A stretch of 64,000 nucleotides of DNA from Streptomyces sp. TN58. Its GTDB lineage: Bacteria; Actinomycetota; Actinomycetes; Streptomycetales; Streptomycetaceae. The notes below the pieces were generated by a model that was given only the letters and a program-made list of their open reading frames with translations, did not search any database and was not told the origin of the DNA. The DNA is taken from assembly GCF_001941845.1 (NCBI RefSeq), contig NZ_CP018870.1, forward strand, positions 1,240,001 through 1,304,000. The letters run 5' to 3'. The translations under genes were made by a program, and so were the position numbers. How positions within the stretch are numbered: the stretch's first letter is position 1; each line of letters opens with the position of its first letter. This document shows positions 34,297-42,691 of this stretch, piece after piece.

Positions 34297-35469
34297 TCAG
34301 CGCGTCTCGGGTCCGGCCAGGTGGCGGGCGATGACCATGCGCTGGATCTGGTTCGTGCCCTCGACGATCTGGAGCACCTTCGCCTCGCGCATCAGGCGCT
34401 CGACGGGGAAGTCCGCGGTGTAGCCGTAGCCGCCGAGGACCTGCACCGCGTCCGTGGTGACGGCCATCGCCGCGTCCGTGCAGAACAGCTTGGCCATGGC
34501 CGCCTGCCGGGAGAACGGCTTGCCCGCGTCCCGCAGCCGCGCCGCCGCGAGGTACAGCGCCCGGCCCGCCTCGATCTTCGTGGCCATGTCGGCGAGCATG
34601 AACCGCAGTCCCTGGAAGTCCGCGATCGGGTGTCCGAACTGCTTGCGGTCCAGTGCGTAGGTGAGCGCCTCGTCCAGTGCCGCCTGGGCGACGCCGATGG
34701 CGCAGGCGGCGATGCCCAGCCGGCCCGCGTCGAGCGCGGCGAGGGCGATGGTGAAGCCCTGTCCCTCCTCGCCGATGCGGCGGGAGTCGGGTACGCGTAC
34801 GCCGTCGAAGTGGAGCTGGGCGGTGGGCGAGCCCTTCATGCCCATCTTCTTCTCGGGTACGGCGGCGGTCAGGCCGGCCGCGTCCCCGGGAACGAGGAAG
34901 GCGGTGATGCCCTTGGGGCCCTCGACGCCGGTGCGGGCGAGGACGGTGTAGAAGTCGGCGACCCCGCCGTGGGTGATCCAGGCCTTGGTGCCGGTGATGA
35001 CCCAGTCGTCGCCGTCGCGGACGGCCTTGGTGGTGAGCGAGGCCGCGTCGGAGCCGGCGGCCGGCTCGGAGAGGCAGTAGGCGCCCAGCAGGCCGCCGCC
35101 GAGCATCGCGGGCAGGTGCGCGGCCTGCTGTTCCTTCGTGCCGTAGCCGGCGAGGCCGTGGCAGGCCAGGGAGTGCACGCTGACGCCGAGGCCGACGGTC
35201 AGGCGGGCCGCGGCCAGCTCTTCCAGGACCTGGAGGTAGACCTCGTACGGCTGCTCCCCGCCGCCGTGCTCCCCGGGGTACGGGAGGCCGAGCAGACCCG
35301 CCTCGGAGAGCAGCGTGAAGACCTCTCGGGGGAACTGTCCGGCGTCCTCCTCCTCGGCGGCGCGGGGACGGATCTCGCGCTGGGCGATCTCGCGTACGAG
35401 GGCGAGGAGGTCGCGGGACTCCTCGGTGGGCAGCTGTCGGTCCACCGGCTGCGGGGCGCGGTCGGTCAT
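34297..35469 (-). CDS. Acyl-CoA dehydrogenase
   Basis: The ATG at 35467-35469 is preceded by GGAGGAGA and gives 390 residues. ACAD motifs are clear: AYCLSEPAAGSDAASLTTKA and WITHGGVADFYTVLARTG for FAD/substrate binding, RKQFGHPIADFQGLRFMLADM, the FAD-contact QVLGGYGYTADFPVERLMREAKV and the catalytic-region IVEGTNQIQRMVIARHL. It oxidises acyl-CoA thioesters with transfer to ETF; chain preference cannot be read from sequence, though short/branched-chain types end similarly. The TetR-like gene upstream on the same strand may once have regulated it. Confidence 0.94.
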   Translation of the reverse strand: MTDRAPQPVDRQLPTEESRDLLALVREIAQREIRPRAAEEEDAGQFPREVFTLLSEAGLLGLPYPGEHGGGEQPYEVYLQVLEELAAARLTVGLGVSVHSLACHGLAGYGTKEQQAAHLPAMLGGGLLGAYCLSEPAAGSDAASLTTKAVRDGDDWVITGTKAWITHGGVADFYTVLARTGVEGPKGITAFLVPGDAAGLTAAVPEKKMGMKGSPTAQLHFDGVRVPDSRRIGEEGQGFTIALAALDAGRLGIAACAIGVAQAALDEALTYALDRKQFGHPIADFQGLRFMLADMATKIEAGRALYLAAARLRDAGKPFSRQAAMAKLFCTDAAMAVTTDAVQVLGGYGYTADFPVERLMREAKVLQIVEGTNQIQRMVIARHLAGPETR

Positions 35470-35615
35470 GGCGGCGCTCTCCTCCATCTCGGGCACGGCA
35501 GCGGCGCGCGAGGTGTGGTGCGCGCCGCCGGGTCTCGGGCTCTGTACAGCCGGTGCTGCCCTCCCGGGTCACGGAAGAGGCTGTTCAGCGGCTGCGGCGG
35601 CTTGAGTATGCCCGA

Positions 35616-36242
35616 TCAGGGGCTTCCCGTCACCGGGGCAAGATCACCCGCCGGTTCGAACGGCTCTTCGGTAGGGGGAGGTGCCGGACACTCCGGGGCG
35701 AACTCCTCGATCACCGCCGATGTCGCGCGCGGCCGGCGTACCAGCAGGGCTCCGAGCCGGGCGCGTCCGGTCCGGTCCGGGGCGCTCGGCCCGCCGATCC
35801 ATTCCAGGGTGGTCCCTTCGACCGCGGAGAGCCAGCCCACGAGGGCGAGGCGGGCGATCGGGGGGAGGTCGCGGCGGCCGTAGGCGCCTTCGGCGATGGC
35901 GGTGACCGGTTCCTCGCGTACGGCGTCGCGGATGGCGAGCACCTCGGCGTCGCAGCCGACGCCTCCGGTGACGATGGTGCGGTAGGCGGCGCGGTGGTGC
36001 TGGGCGTAGTGGAGGTAGCCGTCGACGGTGCGGCGGACCCGTTCGGCTGCCGGGAGGGCGGGCTCGTCGCCGGCGCGGGCGGCAAGGCCGGCGACGCAGT
36101 CCTCGACGACGGCGAGGGCGATGTCGCCCATGGAGAGTGCGCCGTACGAGGTGTCGGCGAACAACTTGCGGCCGGTGGCTAGGAGTTCGGCCTTGCGCAC
36201 CTGTGAACGGCCGGCGGTTTCACGCTGTTGACTGTGGTTCAC
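35616..36242 (-). CDS. TetR-family-like protein lacking the DNA-recognition helices
   Basis: The 208-residue protein begins with the usual first TetR helix (RKAELLATGRKLFADTSYGALSMGDIA) but then jumps directly to LAVVEDCVAGLAARAG, which normally follows the helix-turn-helix. About 20 residues that would hold the turn and recognition helix (the region typically reading like GVAKGLLYYYFGSKRGYY) are absent, in frame. The C-terminal ligand domain, including YLHYAQHHRAAYRTIVTGG, is intact. It therefore probably cannot bind DNA as a normal TetR protein. The deletion is seen directly. Loss of function is inference. Neighbours are an acyl-CoA dehydrogenase gene and a small membrane protein gene. Confidence 0.85.
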   Translation of the reverse strand: MNHSQQRETAGRSQVRKAELLATGRKLFADTSYGALSMGDIALAVVEDCVAGLAARAGDEPALPAAERVRRTVDGYLHYAQHHRAAYRTIVTGGVGCDAEVLAIRDAVREEPVTAIAEGAYGRRDLPPIARLALVGWLSAVEGTTLEWIGGPSAPDRTGRARLGALLVRRPRATSAVIEEFAPECPAPPPTEEPFEPAGDLAPVTGSP

Positions 36243-36341
36243 GTCGTCCGGCCCCAGCCTCGAACTGCCACAGGGTGGCCGCAGTATGACAGACCCGCGT
36301 ACGGCTGCGGCCGGGCGTCCGGTGCGACGACCGGACGGGTG

Positions 36342-36500
36342 TCAGAACCAGCCCACCTGGGTGACGAACATGGCGACGACGACCACGAGGGTCCAGCCGA
36401 GGACGTGCTCCAGCCAGGCGGAGTCCTCCTGGGGGCCACCGGTGCGGGTGAGGCTCCCGGCGGGTGCGGATGCGGTCGGGGCGGCGGTTTCTGCAGTCAT
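36342..36500 (-). CDS. 52-residue single-span membrane protein
   Basis: A short ORF begins with the ATG at 36498-36500 (MTAETAAPTASAPAGS) and ends at the TGA at 36342. It has a Thr/Ala/Pro-rich head, a GGPQEDSAWLEHVLGW segment and one C-terminal membrane helix (WTLVVVVAMFVTQVGWF). The codon usage is typical of Streptomyces. Function unknown; similar tiny proteins appear to be conserved in the genus. Confidence 0.6.
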   Translation of the reverse strand: MTAETAAPTASAPAGSLTRTGGPQEDSAWLEHVLGWTLVVVVAMFVTQVGWF

Positions 36501-36638
36501 GGTGTCCAATGTGCCAGCATTCGCGGTAGACGTGGGTCACTGGTGGCGCACGTCACGCGGCCGGGCCCCGGCCGCTCCGGCGGGTGCGCGGTGCGGTCGG
36601 GGCCCGGCGGCGGTTCCTCTCCGGCGCCGCCTCCGGTG

Positions 36639-37070
36639 TCACCTGCGGGTGTCGCGGTCGCGGCCGGCCATGGCCGCCATCGCGAGGCCGAGGCAGAGCG
36701 CGACGCAGCCGGTGATCACGTTGCTGACCACGGAGCGCGCCACGTCCATCTCGCCGGCGATGGCCCAGGGGGCGATGATCGTCCAGGCGCCCAGGACGAC
36801 CGCCGTCCACGCCATGGCGTGGGTGCGTTCGTAGGCGGATCCCAGACCGCCCATGCACAGACAGAACGCCAGGCCGACGATCAGGTTGTTGATCGCCAGC
36901 GGGGTCAGGACGCTGAATCCGGCGATCCACGGCGAGGCGGCCAGGTACAGGCCGGTTATCAGGGCCAGAGCCTCGACGGCCTGCGCGCGGGGAGTGCTGG
37001 TCACCCGCTCGAACCGGGTGCGCATCTCGGCGAGGTCGGGGTGGTGCTCGATGCTGGGGTGGGTGGTCAT
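36639..37070 (-). CDS. SPW-repeat membrane protein
   Basis: The 143-residue protein has four membrane helices with two SPW-type repeats, visible as LYLAASPWIAGF and WTIIAPWAIAGEMDVARSVVSNVITG. The N-terminus (about 1-28) is cytoplasmic with HHPDLAEMRTRFERVT. The family is common in Streptomyces and has no established function. It stands alone on the minus strand, with the small membrane gene 138 bases downstream. Confidence 0.85.
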   Translation of the reverse strand: MTTHPSIEHHPDLAEMRTRFERVTSTPRAQAVEALALITGLYLAASPWIAGFSVLTPLAINNLIVGLAFCLCMGGLGSAYERTHAMAWTAVVLGAWTIIAPWAIAGEMDVARSVVSNVITGCVALCLGLAMAAMAGRDRDTRR

Positions 37071-37167
37071 GGCGGGCCGCCTCCTATGAGAAGCCTTTAT
37101 GTGCCATTTACCCCATTATGTTCCGCTTATCCGACCCGCCTGGTCAACGGGCAATTTCGCCGCCGGC

Positions 37168-38529
37168 TCACAGCACGCCCACGCTGCGCAGGGCGATGAT
37201 CTGGGCCGGGGCCGGCAGGGCGGGTGCGAAGAGGTAGCAGACCCCGCCGCTGCCGGAGGCGATCTTCCCGGCGGCGGCCGTGCGCTTGGTGCGCAGCCAG
37301 ACGTTCTCCCACTCCGCGCGCTGGTAGACGCGGCGGACGGAGGGGTTGTCGTGCGCGTGGGGGTCGTTGACGACGACGTCGCCTGCGGCGGTGAAGCCGA
37401 CGACGGCCATGAGGTGGCCGGCCGTTCCGTAGCCCGCGCCCGTGAGCTCGTCCGCGCGGAAGGAGGTGGAGGTGATGACGGGGATGCCGGCCCGCACCAC
37501 GGTCTCCAGGTCGGTCATCGAGGCGAGGCGGGTGACGACCGCGGCGAGGCCGCTGTAGGTGGCGGCGTAGGCGGCGTTGAAGGACCAGTTGCCGCAGCCC
37601 TTGTAGGCGGCGTCATAGGTGGCGCGGGCGGCGTGGCAGACCTGCGGGTCGGAGTAGGTCGGGTTCACCCAGGCCAGGGTGGCGGGGTCGGCCTTGCGGC
37701 CGAAGTACTCGATGACCATCTGGGAGGAGGTGGGGCTGCACCAGGCCTCGCCGCCGTTGTCGTATTCGGGGTAGCGCCCGATGTGGATCTGCTGCGAGTA
37801 GCGCGGGACCTTCAGCTCGTGGGCGGTCCCGGAGGGGCGGGAGGCGGGGACGGTGAACCGGTCGGGGACGGCGGAGGCCATCGCGCCCGCGAGCCAGACG
37901 GTGGGGCCCTCGGACGCGCCGGGCCGGCGGTGGAGGGTCAGGCGCAGCTGCCATCCGGTGATCCGCAGGCCGTCGGCGGCGGCGGGCGCGTCGAGCGCGA
38001 GGGTGTCGGTCCAGACGGTGGAGCGGCCGTCGGTCTGTCCGTCCACCGAGGTGCGGCGGATGTCGGCGTCGCCCGAGGCCCAGCGGCCCATCACGTACCA
38101 GGGGGTGGCGGTGCCGTCGGTGTAGGCGGCGCGCAGCTCGGTCTGGATCCAGGTGCCGGCAGGGGTGCGGGCGTTCCAGGAGGCGACGGCCTCGGTGGCG
38201 GCCACCGTGGAGCGGTGCACCGGGGAGGTCCAGGTGGCGTACTCCCAGGTGCTCTTGCGTCCGGTGTGGGGGTCGGCGTACTCGGTGCGGCCGGCGGCGG
38301 TGGCGATCCGCAGGCCGGGGCGGGCGCCGGCGACGGCGGTGGTGCCCTGGTGGGTGCCGGCCGCCCAGTGGCCGTAGGAGTACCAGAAGCGGTTGTCGAC
38401 GGTACGGCCCTGCGCGCGGGGGGCGGCGGCTGCCGGGGCTCCGCCGCCGGGGACGGAGGCGGCGGTGGCCGCGGTGGCGACCGCGAGCGCGGCGACGAGT
38501 ACGGCCCTGCGTGGCGTGGGTGCGGTCAT
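37168..38529 (-). CDS. Secreted C39-like cysteine peptidase
   Basis: I place the start at the ATG at 38527-38529 (MTAPTPRRAVLVAALA), giving 453 residues with a signal peptide ending around AAAAPRAQG. A beta-rich N-terminal region (about 45-255) precedes a papain-like C39-type domain: Cys in GGEAWCSPTSSQMVIEYFG, His in GTAGHLMAVVGF and Asp in VVNDPHAHDN. It is not an ABC-transporter peptidase domain. It is probably exported and active on cell-wall or extracellular proteins or peptides. A bacteriocin link is not supported. It is divergent from the uridine kinase-like gene. Confidence 0.85.
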   Translation of the reverse strand: MTAPTPRRAVLVAALAVATAATAASVPGGGAPAAAAPRAQGRTVDNRFWYSYGHWAAGTHQGTTAVAGARPGLRIATAAGRTEYADPHTGRKSTWEYATWTSPVHRSTVAATEAVASWNARTPAGTWIQTELRAAYTDGTATPWYVMGRWASGDADIRRTSVDGQTDGRSTVWTDTLALDAPAAADGLRITGWQLRLTLHRRPGASEGPTVWLAGAMASAVPDRFTVPASRPSGTAHELKVPRYSQQIHIGRYPEYDNGGEAWCSPTSSQMVIEYFGRKADPATLAWVNPTYSDPQVCHAARATYDAAYKGCGNWSFNAAYAATYSGLAAVVTRLASMTDLETVVRAGIPVITSTSFRADELTGAGYGTAGHLMAVVGFTAAGDVVVNDPHAHDNPSVRRVYQRAEWENVWLRTKRTAAAGKIASGSGGVCYLFAPALPAPAQIIALRSVGVL

Positions 38530-38637
38530 CGCGTGGTCCCCCGGGTGGGTCGGCGCATCGGTGGTGTCACCCTTGCAGGTTCCCGGCGGCCGGGGGCCCA
38601 AGCCATGGGTCGTGTCGGGCTTGTCTACGCTGGTCGG

Positions 38638-39273
38638 GTGGAGCCGCACCGGTCACTGGAGTCCCTTGCGCGGGAGCTCGCCGCCCTGCCCTGTTCCCTC
38701 GGCCCGGTGCGCCTGATCGGGATCGACGGGCACGCCGGTTCCGGGAAGAGCACCTTCGCGGGGCGGCTCGCCGAGGCGCTGGGCGGGGCACCGGTGCTGC
38801 ATCTCGACGACGTGGCCAGTCACGAGGAGCTGTTCGGCTGGGAGGAGCGGCTGCGTGCCCAGGTGCTGGAGCCCCTGGCCGCCGGGCGGCCCGCGCGCTG
38901 GACCCCGTACGACTGGGTGGAGCGCCGCTTCGGGCCGGAGCGGGTGCTGGAGCCCGCGCCGGTGCTCCTGCTGGAGGGGGTCGGGGCCGGGCGGCGGGCG
39001 CTGCGCCCGCATCTGGCCCGGCTGCTGTGGATGGAGACGCCGCGGGCCCGGTCCTGGGCTCGGGGCCGGAACCGGGACGGGCATGCGCTGTCCGACTTCT
39101 GGGACGGGTGGGAGCGCGCGGAGCGCGCGCACTTCTCCAGTGATCCTTCGCGCCCCTTCGCCGACACCCTGGTACGCCAGAGCAGTACGGGATACGAGTG
39201 GTCTTCCGGGGCCGGAGCGACGGCTGGAACCTCCCCTTCCATCACTGACGGTGACGGACTCCCCCGGGCCTGA
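38638..39273 (+). CDS. P-loop kinase of the uridine kinase type
   Basis: From the GTG at 38638 the protein has 211 residues; an upstream in-frame ATG at 38605 would add 11. The P-loop is IGIDGHAGSGKSTFAGRLAEAL near 25-46 (read in parts), then LHLDDVASHEELFGWEERL and PAPVLLLEGVGAGRRAL, the order seen in uridine/cytidine kinase-like phosphotransferases. It likely phosphorylates a nucleoside or similar small molecule; the substrate cannot be fixed. The C-terminal 25 residues are low-complexity. It is divergent from the C39-like gene and followed by a terminator. Confidence 0.85.
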   Translation: MEPHRSLESLARELAALPCSLGPVRLIGIDGHAGSGKSTFAGRLAEALGGAPVLHLDDVASHEELFGWEERLRAQVLEPLAAGRPARWTPYDWVERRFGPERVLEPAPVLLLEGVGAGRRALRPHLARLLWMETPRARSWARGRNRDGHALSDFWDGWERAERAHFSSDPSRPFADTLVRQSSTGYEWSSGAGATAGTSPSITDGDGLPRA

Positions 39274-39663
39274 AACGGCTCCGGAACCCCGCCGCGGCGG
39301 GCCTGCGCCGACCCGCTTGACCCGGGCGCCGCAGCGGCCTTACGTTCTGAATGCGGCGCCTTTACCGGCCGCCGCGCACGCGAAGCCCCCGGTTGTTCCC
39401 CCGTGATCGGGGGCTTCGTCGTGCCCGCGACCCCCGCCGGAGAGGTGCGTGCGCGGTTCAGGCGGCCCCCCGACGTTCACTCTGTGTCATCACAGGGGCC
39501 GGTGGTGCCCGCTCGAACCGTACCCGCCGCACCCTACGTAAGGTGCGAAAGCGCAGGTACGATGCAGCCCTGAATTCAGCGACGCCAGGCGGGGGCACCG
39601 GACAACTCGCGCGCTCGGAGCGGGGGTTGCCGCGCACCACGGGGCAGGCTTGTGGGGGACGTG
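39274..39663. other. Intergenic region with terminator hairpin at 39381-39418
   Basis: These 390 bases contain a strong hairpin CGAAGCCCCCG/CGGGGGCTTCG at 39381-39418, a likely terminator for the uridine kinase-like gene. The remaining 245 bases, including the stretch ending in GTACGATGCAGCCCTG near 39570, probably carry the promoter of the AAA gene. No further gene is evident. Confidence 0.55.
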
Positions 39664-41595
39664 ATGGATTTCGGCACGCCGGGCAGCATGCACGCCCCGG
39701 CCGAACTCGCCTGGCTGCGAGGGGTCGACGCCTGCACCATGGGCGCGTACCCGCAGGCCGAGGAGGAGTTCCGGACGGCCGTGCGGCTCGACCCCTCGAT
39801 GGCCGACGCGTGGCTGGGCCTGCACGCGCTCCGGGTCGACACGGGCAATGCCCTGTTACGCATGTACGCGCACCGGGACCGCTTCGGCGAGCAGCGCAGC
39901 CGGCACCGCCGGACGCTGAACTCCTGGTACTGGCTGGGCTGGTGGGTGCAGCCGGTGCTGGAGAGCCGGCGCGACCTGCTGCTCGCCCACGCCTCGCACT
40001 GGCTGGACGGCCGGCACGTTCCGGAGCTGGACCAGGCCCTGGCGGCGCTGCCGCCGGTGGACACCGATCCGCAGGTGCGGTTCCTGCACGCCTGCCGGTC
40101 CTATCTGGTCAAGGACTGGGAGCAGTTGGTCCGGCACACCGAGCCGCTGGTGAACGATCCGCTGCTGGGGATCGAGGCCGGGCTGTTCGGCGGGATGGCG
40201 CGGGTCCGGCTGGAGATGTACGGGCAGGCCGAGCCGATGCTGTCGGCGGCGCTGATGCGCTGCCGCAGCGAGCAGCCGCAGCGCAAGGAGCTGCGCTACT
40301 GGCTGGCCCGGGCACACGAGGGGACGGGGCGCAGTGCGGCGGCGCTGCCGCTGTACCGGGCGGTGCACCGGGTGGATCCCTCGTTCATGGACACCGCGGC
40401 GCGGCTGACGGCCATCGAGGACGGCGACGACACGGACGGCATGGCCGATCTGGCGGGCCTGGCGGGGTGTTCCGGGTACGGCGGCTACGCGGGGTACGGC
40501 CCGTCGCCGGTCGGCGGGGACTTCGCGGCGGTCGCCCTGGGCGGGGGGCCGCTGGGCGGCGGGCCGGTGCAGGACATCGCCCCGGACGGCCAGGCGGGTG
40601 CCGACCCGCTGGGTCCGGTGCCCGTGCCGCCGGGCCGGATGGAGGGGGTACGGCGCAAGGCGACCGTCCCGCCTCAGGGCTCGGCGGAGGGGCTGCCGGC
40701 CGGGCCGTCCGATCCGGCGGCGCTGGCCGAGGCGCTGGCGGAGCTGGAGCGGATGGTGGGCCTTGAGCCGGTCAAGCGGCAGGTGAAGGCCCTCTCGGCG
40801 CAGCTGCACATGGCGCGGCTGCGGGCCGGGCAGGGACTGCCGGTGCAGCCTCCGAAGCGGCACTTCGTGTTCTCCGGGCCCTCGGGGACGGGCAAGACGA
40901 CGGTGGCCCGGATCCTGGGCCGGGTCTTCTACGCGCTGGGGCTGCTCGGCGGGGATCATCTGGTCGAGGCCCAGCGGGCCGACCTGGTGGGCGAGTTCCT
41001 GGGCCAGACGGCGGTGAAGGCCAACGAGCTGATCGATTCGGCGATCGGCGGGGTGCTGTTCGTGGACGAGGCGTACTCGCTGTCGAACACGGGCTACAGC
41101 AAGGGCGACGCGTACGGCGACGAGGCGCTGCAGGTGCTGCTGAAGCGGGCCGAGGACAACCGCGACCACCTGGTGGTGATCCTGGCGGGCTATCCGGCCG
41201 GGATGGACCGGCTGCTGGCGGCGAATCCGGGGCTGTCCTCCCGGTTCACCACGCGGGTGGACTTCCCCAGCTACCGGCCGGCGGAGCTGACCGCGATCGG
41301 CGGTGTGCTGGCCGACGCGAACGGGGACCAGTGGGACGAGGAGGCCCTGGAGGAGCTGCGCAGCATCAGCGGGCACGTGGTGGAGCAGGGCTGGATCGAC
41401 GAGCTGGGCAACGGCCGCTTCCTGCGGACCCTGTACGAGAAGAGCTGCGCGTACCGGGACCTCCGGCTGGCGGGCTTCGCGGGTGAGCCGTCGCGGGACG
41501 ACCTGGCCACCCTCCGGCTGCCGGACCTGATGCAGGCGTACGGGGAGGTCCTGTCGGGCCGCGGGCCGCAGGAGCGGCCGGAGCCGCCTCTGTGA
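39664..41595 (+). CDS. TPR plus AAA ATPase of the CbxX/CfqX (EccA-like) family
   Basis: With the ATG at 39664 (GGGGA upstream) the protein has 643 residues; GTG codons 3 and 12 nt earlier are alternatives. An N-terminal TPR-like domain (about 5-260) is followed by a Gly/Pro-rich linker and a CbxX-type AAA domain: Walker A GPSGTGKTT at 405-413, Walker B LFVDEAYSL near 465-473, sensor ILAGYPAGMDRLL and Arg-finger region GLSSRFTTRVDFPSY. EccA proteins act with type VII (ESX) secretion, and the N-terminal TPR matches them. No ESX genes are adjacent, so a secretion role is only possible. Confidence 0.88.
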   Translation: MDFGTPGSMHAPAELAWLRGVDACTMGAYPQAEEEFRTAVRLDPSMADAWLGLHALRVDTGNALLRMYAHRDRFGEQRSRHRRTLNSWYWLGWWVQPVLESRRDLLLAHASHWLDGRHVPELDQALAALPPVDTDPQVRFLHACRSYLVKDWEQLVRHTEPLVNDPLLGIEAGLFGGMARVRLEMYGQAEPMLSAALMRCRSEQPQRKELRYWLARAHEGTGRSAAALPLYRAVHRVDPSFMDTAARLTAIEDGDDTDGMADLAGLAGCSGYGGYAGYGPSPVGGDFAAVALGGGPLGGGPVQDIAPDGQAGADPLGPVPVPPGRMEGVRRKATVPPQGSAEGLPAGPSDPAALAEALAELERMVGLEPVKRQVKALSAQLHMARLRAGQGLPVQPPKRHFVFSGPSGTGKTTVARILGRVFYALGLLGGDHLVEAQRADLVGEFLGQTAVKANELIDSAIGGVLFVDEAYSLSNTGYSKGDAYGDEALQVLLKRAEDNRDHLVVILAGYPAGMDRLLAANPGLSSRFTTRVDFPSYRPAELTAIGGVLADANGDQWDEEALEELRSISGHVVEQGWIDELGNGRFLRTLYEKSCAYRDLRLAGFAGEPSRDDLATLRLPDLMQAYGEVLSGRGPQERPEPPL

Positions 41596-41601
41596 GCCGG
41601 C

Positions 41602-41642
41602 GGGGCCGGGCGTGCCGCCGCTGCGGCGGTACGCCCGGCCCC
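41602..41642. terminator. Bidirectional terminator between the AAA gene and the CNNM genes
   Basis: A long hairpin (GGGGCCGGGCGT and CCGCCG arm with its near-perfect complement, T/G mismatch) sits 7 bases after the AAA stop and 6 bases from the stop of the convergent CNNM gene. Confidence 0.8.
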
Positions 41643-41647
41643 CTCGG

Positions 41648-42691
41648 CTATGTACGGCCGGCCGGGATCCGGTGGGCCGGGTCGCGGACTTCGCCCACCA
41701 GCATCTCCAGGACGTCTTCCAGGGTGACCAGGCCGAGGACCCGGCCGCTCTGGTCGGCGACCTGCGCCAGGTGGGTGGCGTCGCGGCGCATGACGCCGAG
41801 GGCGTCGTCCAGGGGGACGGTCGCGCACAGGGTGGTCATACGGCGCCACACCCGCTGGGGTACGGCCCGTTCCCGGTCCTCCAGGTCCAGTACGTCCTTG
41901 ACGTGCAGGTAGCCCATGAAGGCGCCGCTGTCGGAGCGGACGGGGAACCGGGAGTAGCCGGTACGCACGGTCAGCTGTTCGATCTGGCGGGGGGTGACGG
42001 CCGGGCCGACGGTGACGAGGCGGTCGCGGTCGAGGAGGACGTCGGTGACGGGGCGGCTGCCCAGTTCCAGTGCGTCCTCCAGCCGCTCCTGCTCGACCGG
42101 CTCCAGGAGCCCGGCCTGCCGGGAGTCCTTGAGGAGCCGGCCCAGCTGGGTGGAGGTGTAGGCGGCTTCGACCTCGTCCTTGGGCTCGACCTTGAACAGC
42201 TTCAGGACGAGCTTTGCGCAGGCTCCGAGCGCGGTGGTGACCGGCCCGCAGAGGCGGGCGAAGGCGACCAGGCCGGGGCTGAACCACAGGGCGGTCTTCT
42301 CGGGTGCGGCCATGGCGAGGTTCTTGGGCACCATCTCGCCGATGACCAGGTGCAGGAATACCACGGCGGCGAGCGCGAGGGCGTAGCCGAGGGGGTGGAT
42401 CAGGCCCTGCGGTACGTGGACGGCGTGGAAGACGGGCTCCAGCAGCCGGGCCACGGTCGGCTCGGCGACCGCGCCGAGGGTGAGGGAGCAGACGGTGATG
42501 CCGAACTGCGCCGCGGCCATCATGCGGGGCAGGTTCTCCAGGCCGTGGAGTACCTGGCGGGCCCGCTTGGACTCGGCCGCGAGGGGTTCGATCTGGCTGC
42601 GCCGTACGGAGACGAGTGCGAACTCGGCGCCGACGAAGAAGCCGTTGGCGAGGACGAGGAGCAGTGCGAACAGGAGTTGGAGCGCGTTCAC
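41648..42691 (-). CDS. CNNM/CorC-type membrane protein with CBS domains (second of a pair)
   Basis: The GTG at 42689-42691 (MNALQLLFALLLVLANGFFV) overlaps the stop of the upstream gene by 4 bases, so the two are translationally coupled; the longer upstream frame is read-through of the neighbouring gene. The 347-residue protein has a DUF21 membrane domain (about 1-190, with GEMVPKNLA) and a CBS pair in the C-terminal half (RDRLVTVGPAVTPRQIE and VLGLVTLEDVLEMLVGEVRD). The CorC-type acidic C-terminal domain is absent. The family takes part in Mg2+ or Co2+ handling, in general inference. Confidence 0.9.
   Translation of the reverse strand: MNALQLLFALLLVLANGFFVGAEFALVSVRRSQIEPLAAESKRARQVLHGLENLPRMMAAAQFGITVCSLTLGAVAEPTVARLLEPVFHAVHVPQGLIHPLGYALALAAVVFLHLVIGEMVPKNLAMAAPEKTALWFSPGLVAFARLCGPVTTALGACAKLVLKLFKVEPKDEVEAAYTSTQLGRLLKDSRQAGLLEPVEQERLEDALELGSRPVTDVLLDRDRLVTVGPAVTPRQIEQLTVRTGYSRFPVRSDSGAFMGYLHVKDVLDLEDRERAVPQRVWRRMTTLCATVPLDDALGVMRRDATHLAQVADQSGRVLGLVTLEDVLEMLVGEVRDPAHRIPAGRT

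Noticed and set aside
37168..38529. Bacteriocin-processing C39 peptidase/transporter
   Set aside because: The protein has a signal peptide and no ABC transporter domain, and no precursor peptide gene was seen nearby.
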